From assembly GCA_038501625.1 (NCBI GenBank), contig JAZAYU010000124.1:868001-932000 (forward strand): a stretch of DNA of 64,000 nt, read 5' to 3'. Each line of letters begins with the position of its first letter. The stretch's first letter is position 1. This stretch comes from Corbicula japonica. Lineage: Eukaryota; Mollusca; Bivalvia; Venerida; Cyrenidae. Shown piece by piece: positions 25,801 through 39,698 of this stretch. The notes beneath the pieces are model-generated. The model was not told where the DNA came from and made no database searches. It was given only the letters and a program-made list of their open reading frames with translations. A program made the position numbers and the translations under genes.

Positions 25801-25913
25801 ATTATTTGTAAAAAAAAATGTTTATTGAACTATATTTGCCATAACAGAGATTTTGCGCTGAGACTCTCATAATGTCTTTATCTGTAAGAAGCTTTCATTC
25901 ATATGTTGATGTA

Positions 25914-27145
25914 GCGGACAGCTATAGTACAGAAGTCACCGCTACGGAATATAATCCAGGGCTATTGTATATACGCCACCGCTATGATGTATACACAACC
26001 GCAATTGTATATATACGCCACCGCTATGATGTTATGATGTAAACGTTACAGCTACATGTACGGTACATGCGCCACCGTTAAGGTACGTTATTCGACGCTA
26101 TGGTATATACGTCACCGCTATGGTAAATAAGCAATGACTCTTGTTTATACGCCACCGCTATGATGTATGCGCAAACAATATGGTATATACGCCACTGCTG
26201 TGGTGTATACGTAATTCACCACCGCTACGGTAAATTAGCCACCGCTACGGCAAATACGCCACCGCTATGGTATAAACGTCAAAGCTATGGAAAATACGCC
26301 ACGACTATTTATTTACGCCACCGCTCTGTCAACGATATGGTATATACGCCACTGCTGTGCTGTCTACGTAACTGCTATGGTATATTCGCCACCGCTAAGG
26401 CAAATACGCCACCGCTATGGCAAATACGCCACCGATATGGCAAATGCGCCACCGCTATGGTGTATACGCCACCGCTATGGTAGATAAGCCACGATCATCT
26501 ATTAACGCTACCGCTATTGTAAGAAGGCCACCGCTATGACATATACGCCACCGCTATGGTATATACGCCACCTGTTGTATTCGCCATCGCTTTGGTTAAT
26601 AAGTCACCGCTATGGCAAATACGCCACCAAAATGGTTTATAAGTCACTACTTCGTTCTATAAGCCACAACTATGGTATTTATAACGCCGCTATGACAAAT
26701 TGAAAAATTATTTTCGCACCGCTTTAGTGGTGTGCCACGGCTATGGTAATAAAGCCACTGCTATGGCAAATACGCTACGGCTATGATGTATACGTCACCG
26801 CTATGGTGTGTACGCCAGCAATATGGAATATACGTCACCGCTATGGTTTATACGCTGCAATTATGGTGTTCACTCCATCGCAAATAGCAAAAGTATATTC
26901 GCCACAACTATATTGGTGCTTAACCGCTATTGCATTTTCGCCACCGCTTTGGCAAATACGCCAACGCTGTGATGTTTACCTGAATGCTATGGTGTACCGC
27001 TATTATGGTATTTACGCCACCGCTATGGTATACAGGTCGCCGAAATGGTATATATGCATCCGCTAAGTCATAATCGCCACAAATATGGTATATATGCCAC
27101 AGTTTTATCAATGTGAATAAGCAACGACTATGGTATATACTTTCA
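25914..27145. repeat. Degenerate 20-bp minisatellite, ~60 units
   Basis: The consensus unit is GCCACCGCTATGGTATATAC, with many point and length variants. A 20-bp period is not a multiple of three, and the short open frames across the array are chance. The most regular part is 26380-26480. Confidence 0.9.
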
Positions 27146-27677
27146 AAATTATCGACAGATTTTAGTTTTATAACAATTTTCATATAAAATATATTGAATA
27201 AGTACTTAAATTTTGATTTACCATTTTCATTAGAAATAAATGAAAAGGAAAACTCTGAAAGCCGTTACGTTAAAACATGAAATATGTAAACTATCGCAGA
27301 CTGACCGAGTCTGTTCATGGAAAGTAATGGAGGTGCACATATCACATTTACAAAATGTTTTGATAGAAGTTATCGTTATCAGAAGAAATAACTCAGATAC
27401 CGTTGATTCTAACGACATGTATGTTTGGGCATTAATTTAAATTCTTCTCTTAACCCGTAAAAATTACATAAAATATGCGAGACTGGTACTGCTCCCTAAT
27501 CAAATATCACAAAATGTCATACAATGAACGCACACAATGATTTAATGCTTCACCACGCTTTAAATTTATAATTCAAAAACGTCATCTCGGAGTTATAGTC
27601 CAGGATTACGCATGTGGTTATCAATGTACTTTTGTATTTATAGATATCTGAATCAATAATTAATTCACTTATGTAAA

Positions 27678-27767
27678 GGATAGACAATGAGTGGAGTGGT
27701 CTATGAAAAATAGACGCGAGCGCAGCGAGCGTCTATTTTTCATGGCCACTCCACGAAGTGTCTATCC
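27678..27767. repeat. 90-bp palindrome
   Basis: GGATAGACA..GAGTGGAGTGG..CTATGAAAAATAGACGC pairs with the complementary right arm; the loop is GAGCGCAGCGAGC. Long cruciform or hairpin potential, possibly one end or the core of a MITE. Confidence 0.75.
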
Positions 27768-28036
27768 GACTTAGACCACATGACTGCTAACCCCCGAAAT
27801 TCTCGTGCACAAAGCATCGATCCCCCACACTTTACAAGGCGTCACACAATCGTTTGTCATTCACGATTCGTATATAAAAGGAGTCACGGGTATTTAGTGA
27901 GTAAATGTGTAATTTTGTTGGAATTTTAGTCAGAAATTTAATCACATTAAAAACTTTAGTAGTTTTAAAGGAAGTTTTATATTTTGTCATTCATTAAAAA
28001 TAAAATGTTTGTGTGTTTTAATGAATTAGTTCATAA

Positions 28037-28101
<65 letters not shown>

Positions 28102-28126
28102 ACAACAACAACAACAACAACAGTAC
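28037..28126. repeat. (ATC)n and (AAC)n microsatellites
   Basis: About 20 ATC units are followed by ACA-type units. Confidence 0.95.
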
Positions 28127-28329
28127 TAATAATATCTGTAAGTTTATTAAATTTTGAAGGCGTAAACTGCTAAATATTGACCGTTAAATTCTCATGAAAT
28201 AGTGAAAGACAAAGAAAATTTATTTTATAAAATTTTATAAAATTGCATTGTTAAACCTTGTTAATATAACTATTGCAATCTTGTTACAATGTTTTAAAAA
28301 TGAAACCAAATACACGGTGTACGTTTATT

Positions 28330-28935
28330 AGTTTGTATGCTCAAGGTTCTGTGGCAGTTGTCATTGTACCATCACTGATAAAAAATAAAATTATCAAAAT
28401 CTCTCTAACGGAAAAATGCAGTTTAATAAAACTTAGCACATATGTTTATTTTACATACGTTAAGAGAAGTTATAACAGTAAAGAAAAATAGTTAGACCAA
28501 AAAATCCCTAAAACTGTATATGCAGAAAACCCCCCAAAAACCCCACAAAAATCGAAACAACACTTAATATCAATTTAAATGCCTTCATGAGTAATGAGTT
28601 ACTGACATTATATCTAAGAGCCTCTTGTCTAACAAATGTATAGAATAAGGGTTATTTGTTAAAGTGTGCATGACATTTCCTGGTCGCGAAAATGCATAAC
28701 AAAAATAAAAATGTTGATTTCTCTCTTCATAATTGAGAGTTCTTTTCAAGGACCTAAGATATTGTTGTCAGAATAATTTGACGCATAATAAAATTGTAAG
28801 ATTTTTTAGGACTAACTATTTTTCTTTACAGTTCTAACTTTTCTTAACGAACATAATCATACACCAATAACATTGATTTATGCAAAGTTTGATGCGGAAC
28901 TGCGTTTTTGCCGTTTCAGAAATTTTGATATTTTT
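28330..28935. mobile_element. R3 foldback MITE copy
   Basis: It shares AAATCTCTCTAACGGAAAAATG, GAGTAATGAGTTACTGAC and TTTCCTGGTCGC with the copy at 49262, in the same order, and has inverted arms ending near 28930. Confidence 0.6.
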
Positions 28936-29299
28936 CTTTGATGTCAATGACATAGATATTACAATTATCACAAACATGTATCGATAGCACAGTATGACAC
29001 TAAGATATCGGCCGTCCACTTGTACGTGCTTCACGAACCTTCGTAGACAACGCCAAAGAGTTGTCTACGGGATTTAGACAACGGTAGTACTGGCCATTGA
29101 TTGGCCAGTGGACGGCAGCTGTGGTCTAATACTGTAACAGCTCATGAGGATAAAGTTGAATATGTGATACTCCAGAAATTGAAATACCGTAGGCTATGTC
29201 TGAAAAGTGATTACTTACGAATCAAAATCTCACAAAAGACTCATTTCAATACACATAAAGAGCAAGGAATTGTAATGAAGTAAAACTTAATAAACTTTA

Positions 29300-32200
29300 T
29301 CAAAATTTAAGTTATATATCTGTTCCGTAATCAAATAAAATAAATAAAATTTAACCGATTCAGTTGAACCAAGAACACTGATAAATTTTAGCTGTGTAAT
29401 TTAGCACTGATTTTCTGAAAGTTGTGATTTCTTTCTCAAACATAATAACCCGAGTATAACTTTATTGTAAGGGTAAGTAAGGCATTTGCAGACAACACAA
29501 AGTGCACGGTTTACATCTCTGAAAGAAAAGTAGAAAAATTTAACATAATTTGGTAAATTACGTATAGTTTTTACAACATGTTTTTTATTTTGTATAATTA
29601 CTGTTCCTTAGATAGTTGTTAAGTGTGTTATTCTGTGGAAATATATAAGAAAATCGTCAATGTTGCATTAGATTTTTGATTCTTTGTGTTCTGTATTGGT
29701 CATGATTCCAAAGGTCGCACTGGTTTTTGCTGAACAAGCGGTTGTGACTATTAATGATCTGCCCGGCTCTGGTTTCTCAATTACAAGTTATAAAAGTTAC
29801 CAATTAAACATAGCTAAGTGTTTGTAGTGTCCATTTCCGTGGGTCATATATCAAGTTATAGAGATATGACATATTTAAATCGTTGCACTGTTTGTTCACT
29901 TTGTGTGAAATTAAAAACCACTTTCTATCTTCATCAGTTAAAGCATGTCATTAACTCAACATGTCCCTTTCAGGCCACACTAGTCGCGTAATGCCCCTAA
30001 AATGCCACACAAATGGAAATATTTAGCGCCAGTAATTGTCTGACCATACCTAGAAGGAATATTTGGCTATGTATTCAAGAATGAGTAATAAGTCTGAAAG
30101 AAGAAAGTATTTTCAATTGAATACATGTACCTCTGTTTTTTAATTAGAGTATAACAAGAATTCACTTTGATATGTCGATTAAGTATATTCATCGCAGATG
30201 TTGTTTTTGTTCTAAGTCACCAAAATATCTTTTAAAGTGAAACTTTGCTAATTTTTATATTAATGTCAATAGAGTGCTATTGAATCCGCCAACAGAAAAC
30301 AATGAAAATGTCTAATTTTTGTGATACAGCACGAGTAACAACTTGTACTTTCATTAAAAGATCAAAGCGCTATAAGCGTTGAAAGACTGGCGCGCTGGTT
30401 GAGCGTAGTTCCAGCGGAGTAATCGACGAAATGCACGTTAAGGAAGTGAAAAGATTGCTAGGGGTGCAATGAATAACAAGAAGTAGTTTTCTTATATAAG
30501 AATTTAATGTACCGTAATCACCCTTAGTATTGGGACAGTTAAAAATAATTATTTTTTCTTGTCCCAATATTTTGGGTCGCAAAATAATATTTGTTCAAAA
30601 AGTGTCCCAATATTTTGGGTAGGTTTGTATGCCGGCAATATCTCAAGACATGATAAGATGTTATCACGGAACATATACGGACCGACCATTATGTATGATA
30701 ATACGAAATCAAACAATTTGTTTTTGTATTTATTTTGTGTCTACAGTTTGGAGAATAAAATGATTTATTTTTGTGCCAAAACTTGTCGAACATTATTTAA
30801 TTAAGTGGTAATTGAAATTCAGAAAGCATTTTTCTTTGATGACTTACACATTTCGACTCTAAACAGGTGGCTTAATCGGGACGTTTTCACACCTTTGTCG
30901 GTCATAAGATTTCAAGATTCAAATATTTATTGGCGGAGAAAAATGAACATGTTTGTTGCCATTACACTATGGCGAGTGAATACACACCATTTTATAGAGA
31001 AAAGTGTCATAGGAAAGACTGTTTTGATAAGAATTTGCTTCAATACTTAGGACTGACACTTGCCTCAGGCAGGCAATTATCTGCACCTTCATAAACAATT
31101 TAGCGTGTTATTGACAATAAACAAATCGTAAAACAATTAATTAAAATGAAAACGATAGCCATTATTAATACAGAAGAGCGTAAGTTCAATAAAAAGAAAG
31201 ATTCATCGGTAGGTTATATAACCTATTTTTTTCTTATTCTTGTTCGATATCTCAGTCAACGTTTAAAGAAGTTTTGTCGCAAATACACGTCATACTAAGG
31301 TAAACTACGCAAAGCATAGTAAATATTGAAGAAAAACACGTCTCGACTTTCATAATTACCGAGCGCTGATTTAATGTCCAAAAATGTAGGAACAAAAATA
31401 CCGTTTCTGAAAGTGTCCCAAAACTTGGTTAAATTTTGCTAGAATAACGATAAATGTTGTATGTTTAGCATTTCAAATATGAAATAAATACTAATAAGAC
31501 CCTTTTAAATATATAAAAATGAAGTTAAAGCACTTCCACAAGTAGTAAAGTGCGGTAATAGTGATTGCGTTGAATCCTCCACAGAAAAAATTTCATAGTT
31601 ACATATTCAACATTGATTCTGATTTATAAAAGTTTTTCTGCTTTTCATTAATTTTAGAAGAATGTTTAAGTGTGCATTTTAAGAGTATTCTTAACAATAA
31701 TAATGCTAGAAGGAGGAGTCAGTTTAAGCCCGGACATCTTATTTTTTTCAAGTGAAAAATGAAAACATACCAGAAAACTGTATTCCACCAATGGATGTCA
31801 CTGCTACCTTAATTGCTTAGCAAAATCGCAATCAACGCAAGCCAAAGACCTATATATTACACAAATATGCATCATCGCAATTTCTCGCATAAGCACGCGG
31901 TCTGCGATATCTCGAATCACATGATCGCCATCTTTGATACCGAAAGCCTTTGTAAATTCTGTCCATCATTAAAACTTGCATTAATTTAAAAAAGATGAAT
32001 ATTCTTCATCATGAAACTAAGTTTTACTATTTATTTATTGGTATAACAATCAAAATCACCAAAATTTACAATACCGTTCAAAGTGCATTGGCCAGCAGAA
32101 AGCAAACATACAATGTGAAATGCCGATAATTTCATACCTTAAAAGGGCCTTAAAAAGATGAAGAAATAATATTATAACGTGAAGATCGATTAAAAGCGAT

Positions 32201-32790
32201 GTAAACATGATTTAAATCCAGTCAACACGTAATTATCGCCTATTGAATCGGCTAGAAGATGGCGGATTATAAAAAGTGAAAATAACGCTTTGTCACGTGA
32301 CGAGATTCTCGTCCAGTCCACGTATCAAAACGAGATTTACTATATCAGTTATAGAGAGATGCGAATCTATATATCTATATAGGTCTTTGCGCAAGCTAAC
32401 AAAAATGCCGACCCACGCTAGATTTTCCCGCAATTTTGGTCACGTGACTGATTTGTTTATAATCATAGCCTCCTGTATTTTGGTCTAGATTTCAAGACAA
32501 AAACCTGCCGAAGTCTGTTAGCTTATTAAACTAACACAACACCACACACGTTACGAAAAAATGATTTACCTGAATAAAAAACTTTCTAATGCAGTTGTGA
32601 TCAGACTTCACCACAACTGAGTAGGCCTAGTGTCAACAATGAAATGCACAAGGCCCACGGAACTTAAGAGACTAAAACAGCTTTAATCTTAATTTTTACG
32701 TCGATCGCAACAATGCAAAAACAAAAATATCCACAAGCTTACTTACGGTCCTTGCAATCTGAGCAATATCTCGATCCACAGCTACTCCAA
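29300..32790. other. No gene found; AT-rich, unclassified
   Basis: There is a small hairpin motif (TATTGGGACA / TGTCCCAATA, 30529-30570) with a second CCCAATATTTTGGG close by. No coding-like frame is seen. Confidence 0.4.
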
Positions 32791-32797
32791 CCGTTGG

Positions 32798-33120
32798 CAA
32801 GCGGTTTGCACAAATAATCCAATATTGTAGTTATCGACCAATAACCATAGATATCGACCCGATATCCATAGTTATTTCCTGGTAACCACAGTTAACTCCG
32901 AGTTAGCTGTAGTTTTCGGCGATATCCCTAGTAACTGGTCCGATAACCATAGTTATTGACAATAACTATGGTTAACGACCGATATCTAGGGTTTTCACCA
33001 ATAGCTATAGATGCTGGGCGGTAACCCTATTTGTCGTCAATAACTATGGATATCGGGCCGATATCTATGGTTATTGGTAGATAATCATATATATATGGGA
33101 ATAATTGTGCAAACCGCTTG
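32798..33120. mobile_element. 323-bp inverted-repeat element built of ATAACCATAG/ATATCG units
   Basis: Terminal repeats CAAGCGGTTTGCACAA and its complement match over 23 bp with two or three mismatches. Inside, ATAACCATAG and GATATCG motifs repeat about ten times in both orientations, so many local hairpins are possible. Confidence 0.7.
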
Positions 33121-34354
33121 ACATACCAACCTAATCAATAGGTTAAAGACATTAAATACATTAAAGACACTAAGCGGTTTAACATTGTTTAAATGCGTAT
33201 ATTGATATTGTCAGATGTTTCCTACTTGCGGGCGGGCGGTCACGTGATTATTTTATTTGAATTGTCTTACTAACTTAGACATGGATATACGGAACAACAA
33301 CAACAGTGTTATGATACATAAAACTTTAATTTAACTCTATGTAAAATTTCATTTGCCACTATATTATGTTAATTTATTTATTGGTGAGGGCTGTCATTAA
33401 CGTGGAAATCACTTGTTGCCCGAACCTATTTGCAATTTATGGCGAATAAAATATGTTTAAACCAACCAACCAACCAACCTAATCAAAATGGCGACCCACG
33501 CTATCATCCGCTTGTCACGTGACTGATGTTTTTAATCGTTCTTTTTAATATCCTTTCATATCTGTTCGAACAACAACATTAAATTGTTTTCTCGTTTTTA
33601 TTTGTAGCATTTTCTTACAACGTTCGCATTCCTTCTCGCAATATTTGTGTTTTCTTAAAATGCACTACTTTTTATGTCGCACAACTACGAAATCTTTCAG
33701 GCGTAACAAAACTACTCATGCATATCCGGTTGCTTGTTCACTGTCATAGCTGGTCGTGATTTCACTCAAAATTTGTTCGATGTTGTTTTTGGCATGGAAG
33801 CTCCAAAATTACACGGAAACTTACTATCAATCTCTCAGCATTTTTGGAATGGTGTGCTGGATTGTGCTTCACAGGTGTGCAGAACATTTCGGCCTGCTCT
33901 CGCGGTGACCACAATACCCACTTACTTGAATACGCTCTCGTGGTCACAATGATAAACCCGAAGTTAACGACCGCGCGTCGTAGTCTAGAATATCTAGACG
34001 TTCGGTCATTGATCAGTGTCACACTGCTCTGACGAACGTTAAGAGACATCGCTAAATAAAAAGTTTGACCGACAGCTGGCGCTTTTGTATGGTAAACAAA
34101 TCCAAAATCAATCGCGATTTCTAATGAAATTAGTTAACAGTACTTCAACCGTATTTCTTCCACATTGGGCAAAGTGAAATTTAGGTAATATGATATCGAG
34201 CTACAAAATCAGGTATACGGTTTATAAAAAAAGGACGGTTAAGTACTTGCCTACCCCATTTTACATAAACGAATGCAAATATATGGTACGCCGTTGCTGC
34301 CTCTTCGTGATAATGGTTTTAGACTGTCACGTTGTCATCGCACTGTGATTGATA

Positions 34355-34915
34355 AAAAGGGGAAAAATATCAAAATCTCTCTTACGGAAAATGCAGTTCC
34401 ATCAAACTTTGCATAAATAAATCTTATTAATGTATGTTTTTTATACGTTAAGAAAAGTTAGAACACTCAAGAAAAATAGTTTAACCTAAAAATCCCTAAA
34501 TTCTGCAGCCAAACCCACAAAAAAGCATCACTAAACATCAATTTAAATGCCTTCCTGAGTAATGAGTTATTAACAACAATATCTAAGATCATCTTGTCTA
34601 ACACATGTATACAGTAAGAAATATTTGTAAAAGTGTGTTTTGGCCTTTAATATCTTGGTTGCGAACGTGGATCACAAATATAAATTTATTTATTTTCTCT
34701 CTTTATAATTAAAAGTTCTTTTAAAGGATCTTGGATATTGTCAGTACCATTTTGATCATGTGGGCATTTGAACAGTTTTTTGTTTTGCGATGCTTCGTTT
34801 TTGTGTTTGATTGCAAATACAATATTAGGGATTTTCAAGCTTTAACTATTTTCTTTACTTTCTTAATTGTCTTAACACTTTTGTCTTTTCGTAATTGGAA
34901 TATTTATAGGCTTTT
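34355..34915. mobile_element. R3 foldback MITE copy
   Basis: It has the same internal landmarks as 49262-49914: AAATCTCTCTTACGG, GAGTAATGAGTTATTAAC, and a Phe-rich AT-rich right arm. The right arm is diverged. Confidence 0.55.
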
Positions 34916-35609
34916 TTAAAATTAAATCTAAGTTATTTCACTGTAAAATGTTTCTAAGGTAGCAATTAGGGTATTAAGAATTTTGAAGTTATCTTAAGAA
35001 ATTAAAAAAATGGTTCTAGGGCAAAGTTTTTCACGTTATCTTGATCCAAAAAGGTACAAATTTTGAGAAAAATATAATCTTCTTATTGAAATGATTTCAT
35101 TCTAAAATATTGCTAAGGTTACAATAAGGTAACTACATTTGTATTGTTCTTGCAACGTCTGTATAAACTTTTCATCAGATCTCGTGGTAACCGCAGAACC
35201 CAGCTTACTTGAACACGCCTATGAGCGCAATAATACAGTTAAAAAGTGCGTGTCGCTGTAGGATTAGTCTTTTCTATTTCCAGTTGGCATTGCGACAGTC
35301 TAAAAAAACCGTTTTCACCATCCAACAACGGCGTTCCATACTAATATTCTAATTACAAGCCTCGTTTTGAAATGTCTGGTTTTAAACGAGCAATGTCTTC
35401 AGACGTACTGATCGCCTTTGCGAAATCAGAGCGTCTGAATGATTGAGACCAGCGCGTGTCGCCGTGTTCAGAGCATGGTTAGTTAAGACTGTCGCGCATG
35501 CGCGATCCAGTCTAAAAACCACGTGTTCATTGTTCCAGTTATGACCTTCCAATTATTTTAAAACGCCATGCTTTCACGTTTGGATTCTCTTTCTTAATCA
35601 AGTTTTCAG

Positions 35610-35978
35610 AAACTAGAGGAGGAAGCCGATGACAGTGTTGTAGAACTTATCCAGTTCATGAAGTTTGAAAGCCTTACTCGGTGTTACACTCAGCATGTTT
35701 TAAGACCACACATTGACATGGAAAGTGATCTTCAAAGACAGCAGTTCATACGCGATAAATATATTACAATATTGCAGAATCGGTTTGATAAAGCTTTTTG
35801 AGGCAGTAATGGATAATTTCAGTTTGAAGAAGAAGGAAATACCACGGAAGTGTAGGAGAAAATACCATTTTATCAACAACCAAAATAAGTGTCAGTTATC
35901 AATAAAGATCCTGTTGATGACAAAACAGCCACACCTCTTGCGGATGCCGATACCATGTTTAAGTGTTTTGAACGATAA
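35610..35978 (+). pseudogene. Broken coding exon of unknown family
   Basis: After a TTTTCAG acceptor-like site (35603-35609) the plus strand reads about 60 strongly coding-like codons, including EEADDSVVELIQFMKFES and QRQQFIRDKYITILQNRF. Near 35790 an extra A shifts the frame; coding character continues in the next frame (LFEAVMDNFSLKKKEIPRK). Near 35888 a missing base returns it to the first frame, which ends DADTMFKCFER and TAA at 35976. Two compensating indels and no recognisable upstream exon suggest a decayed terminal exon or a gene fragment carried by a transposon. The retained acceptor argues against a processed retrocopy. I do not recognise the protein. Confidence 0.5.
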
Positions 35979-36179
35979 ACGTTTCTATTTTTTCATTCTT
36001 CTTAACTGTTTATAGACTACCTATTCTTATCAAAGCCCTATTTTCTGGGTGAGGCTATTCCTGGCATTTGCACATTTCAATTTTCCCATATTCAAATTTA
36101 TGCAAAAGAACTACGAAAGTCACCGAATACGACAAATATCAAAATATTGCAGGCTTGGTTGATTAATTCTTTTATCCGT

Positions 36180-36570
36180 TTTATCGAGTCTTGCTGATTT
36201 GACTCATTGACCGCTGGTTTGTGTAAGATCATTGAGTACCCACCATTTTTAGCATTGTCATGCTATTAGCTTCTTATGTTTCAGGGGTTTGTGTGCTTTT
36301 GCGTGTATCGACACATTGTCGGGTATATGGGTTGGTTGGAGTGTTTCACCAAGACAACTTGCACTTAAGGTCGGTGCCCCCTAGAACCTGGTTTAAACCT
36401 TGTGGCTTTGTTCAAGGCAGTAACACTTCAGGTTCAAAATTTCGTTAATTGTTTGTGGTGACTTATTTGAAATCGATTTTCTTCTAAACATATGCTATAT
36501 TTTCCTGTGTACTTTTTGGCTGCATTGGGAGACTGTGTTTTTTTGGGTGTGGTTATTCGATAGTAACGTC
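36180..36570 (+). repeat. Diverged R1 copy
   Basis: TGACTCATTGACCGCTGG, TTTCACCAAGACAACTTG and CCCTAGAACCTGGTTTAAACC follow R1 order, but the copy is heavily diverged. Confidence 0.55.
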
Positions 36571-37154
36571 ATTACCGAAAACAGCGCCTGCGAAACGAAA
36601 ACAATTGTGTTGCAGATAGAAAAACTCCTTTGACAGTTTATTTGAGGTAAATCCCAATTATTGTTGGTTCAAGCAATCGATTTAACATGCTATTTCAACT
36701 CGCACAGTTTAAAAAAAACTTATTCTAACTTATATTTAAAATGTTAACTGATGTAACTGCGCACGTTTTGTTAGTCTTCGGAGTACAATGGCATTTGTTT
36801 TTCATGCAAGTTCCTTTGTATAGCACATTTACCCAAACAGCAGATTTACACCTATAACTTACTTTTTATTGTTAGTAATGTTCATTGTTCAAATCTGTTT
36901 CGTCAGAAACATACCAAAAATCCTTTAAAACCAATTGCACACGAATGCATGCATGGCAAAGCGAGACCCTATCAGAACAACGCCTGTTTTCTTTGGTGAA
37001 CAACTTAGTTAGAACGTGAACATTCATTGCTGATTTTCTGTATGCCTTGTCTATTTTAGGTTGCCAATATTGTTGAAAATTGATGATGTGTATAATTATT
37101 AGAGTTGTTGCGATTTGCGAGAGTGGCATTATTGGGTATGCAAGTAAGTAAAAA

Positions 37155-37725
37155 TGTGAAATATGCATATCGGGAATTGCCACATTCAGAAAAAACAGCC
37201 CCCCCCCCCCGACACACACAGTCAAAAAGAAGAGAGAGGGAGAGAACATGGTTAATAAAATGATCAGTTTCAAAAGAAGACAACAACATTAACAAAAATG
37301 AGAACCCGAGGGGTTAACGCATTGGAACCACTTTGGGTTTAACACCAGGTTCTAGGGTGCACCAACCTCACACTTGTCCCAACAGGTTCTCATATCACAA
37401 AACAAGTGCAAGATGTCTTGGTGAAATAACTCCAACCCACCCACCGGCACAACAATGTTGCATGCAAAAGCACGCAAACACATAAACATAAGAAGCTAAT
37501 AGAATTGCAAAGCCAAAGGGCGGATACTCAATGATCTTACCGAGACCAGAGCTCCTGGAGTAAAATCAGCAAGAACAAGATGACAGGGATAAAAGAAACA
37601 AACCGAGCTTCTAGGTTCGTTTAAGAAAAGATTTTCCCATAAACCTTCATAAACTCTTAAACCCCTGTCACCATCGTGCAACCAAAGAGGTAAACATAAT
37701 GATCAACTGTATATAGTAAGGGTAA
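37155..37725 (-). repeat. R1 copy, reverse orientation
   Basis: It is the reverse complement of most of R1, with a C homopolymer at 37200-37210. It is less similar than the 1-719 and 58966 pair. Confidence 0.8.
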
Positions 37726-37799
37726 ACCAAACTCTCACACGTCTCTCCAAGTTATTAAATGAACAAAACAATATGCTCTTATGAAGTACAATCAATTTT

Positions 37800-37876
37800 T
37801 AAAAAAGTAATATATGCATTTCAGTAATCGCCACACTCACAAAACACAGCCTCCCAACGCAGCGAAAAAGAAGAGA

Positions 37877-37926
<50 letters not shown>

Positions 37927-38010
37927 ATGTTTGTTGTAAGTATGTCTATTCAAACAATGAACGAAAAAGAGAACCCTTAGGGATACCGCCTTGGAACGGC
38001 CAGTTGCAAA
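37800..38010 (-). repeat. Diverged R1 fragment with (AG)n microsatellite
   Basis: The microsatellite at about 37872-37924 is the complement of the CT-rich part of R1. Flanks CGCCACACTCAC and GGATACCGCCTTGGAACGGCC match the family. Confidence 0.6.
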
Positions 38011-39334
38011 AACAATTCAATTACAATGAAATAAATAAAAGAAATAAAAGAACAAATAAAAGAAACAAAGAAACAAATAAAAGAAATTCAAATACAATGC
38101 CCATGAATAGGCTCAATTAAAGCGAGTCTGTAATATTTTCATATTTGTCATGTTCGGATGCTTCCCTTTAAGTGTATTTTCAAACGGCAAATTATAATTT
38201 TTAATCTATTTTAGTTGAACTTTTAAAATCATCATCAGGGCAGGTGCTCACTATATGCTCACAGTTGCATCTTTTATAAGCATCTTTACTGAAACAAACT
38301 TACATGTAATAATATGGCAGAAATGAAATACCCTACAGAAAATCATACCAAGAACATAAACATATCATGTAAGCAAACAAGAACACGCTTATGTTGTATT
38401 ATATTTAATAACAGTATTGTTATCATAATTGTTGTTGTCGTGTTTGTTGTTTTAAATGCGAAGATGAAATTGTGGATGGCGCGTTCCACGTTTCAAAAGT
38501 ACCAGTATCATTATAGCTGTTTGTGTCGTTAGGCAAATAAATACTCACATTATAGTCTGTATACACTGCTCTTAAAATAACGTTCAAATGTTGCTAGTCA
38601 GAATATTCCTTTGATATTTTTGTTTCACATGTTGTTCTATTTTCTTATAAATGGTTTCAATATCCAAATTCTACTTTTTTGCCTTTTCTATGATGGGATT
38701 GATATTATCAGATTTTCTGTCAATATATATTCTGTTTAATTCCAGCAACCATGATCACGTTTAAATATACTCAACAAAAATAAAGAAGTATCCACTTTCC
38801 TATTTTAAACTTTGTAAAATTTGAAAATGAAAACTCAAAATTCTATATGTGTACAAATTTTCTTTTCTGTTATCATTGCAAAGGGTTTAAGTATTCTTGA
38901 AAATCTGCAGCCACAACTTAGTTATCTTTCCCTTTGTTATAATAAGTGTTTCAGTAAAATGTCAGCGATTCTTTGAAATATTCACATTTATTTGAATTGA
39001 ATCACTCTCATTGCCTCTTGTGAATAAATAAAAACACAAAATATTCACCAATAACACAACTGGTCCTCGATATACAACGCTAGAAATTCCAACCATTTCC
39101 AATTATCTCCCTTTAAATTGAATATGTAGTGTTTTGTAACCCATGATTAATTGTTATTCGATTGGCAGTTTCTCAGGTCTTGGTGTGGAAGTTTTTATTC
39201 ATGAACAATTTAACTTGAAAACAACTTAGATTAACTAACAAATCATCATTCAAAGCGTTCCTGAGTAAATGAAAATATGTTAATGAGAATATAAGCATAA
39301 AAGTGGATACTTTTTATTTTTGTTCAGTATATAT

Positions 39335-39450
39335 GAAAGGGTAACTTTGAAAGCAATCGAACAGAACAAATATGAAAATGTTGCATAAAATGTTGCATGC
39401 TCGGTTTGATTGAGCCAGTTTATGCATATAACTGCCCACGCCGCCTACCC
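39335..39450. repeat. R2 family copy
   Basis: GGGTAACTTTGAAAGCAATC, TGCTCGGTTTGATTGAGCC and CCCACGCCGCCTACCCCGGG match R2. Confidence 0.55.
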
Positions 39451-39698
39451 CGGGTTGAGTACAACTCAAAACTTACACTAGTAAATAGAAAAAGGTTGAT
39501 CTATCCTAAAACAATGGTATGCATATGGATATATTCAAAGCAAAATAACACTGTTATATTGGAATCATAGGCCACTTTCATGGAAAGGTATTTATCAGAA
39601 AACTGCATATATTGTTTACTTTTATAGACTATCCGGTATTTCAAGAACATTAAAACAATGTGGCAAACATACATTATATGGAAGTAAAATATACATAT

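Noticed and set aside
25914..27145. CRISPR array reading of the 20-bp repeat
   Set aside because: Units are head to tail without spacers, in a eukaryotic context.
36872..37273. 133-codon open frame on the minus strand
   Set aside because: Half of it is reverse-oriented R1 and the rest AT-rich; no domain or splice evidence.
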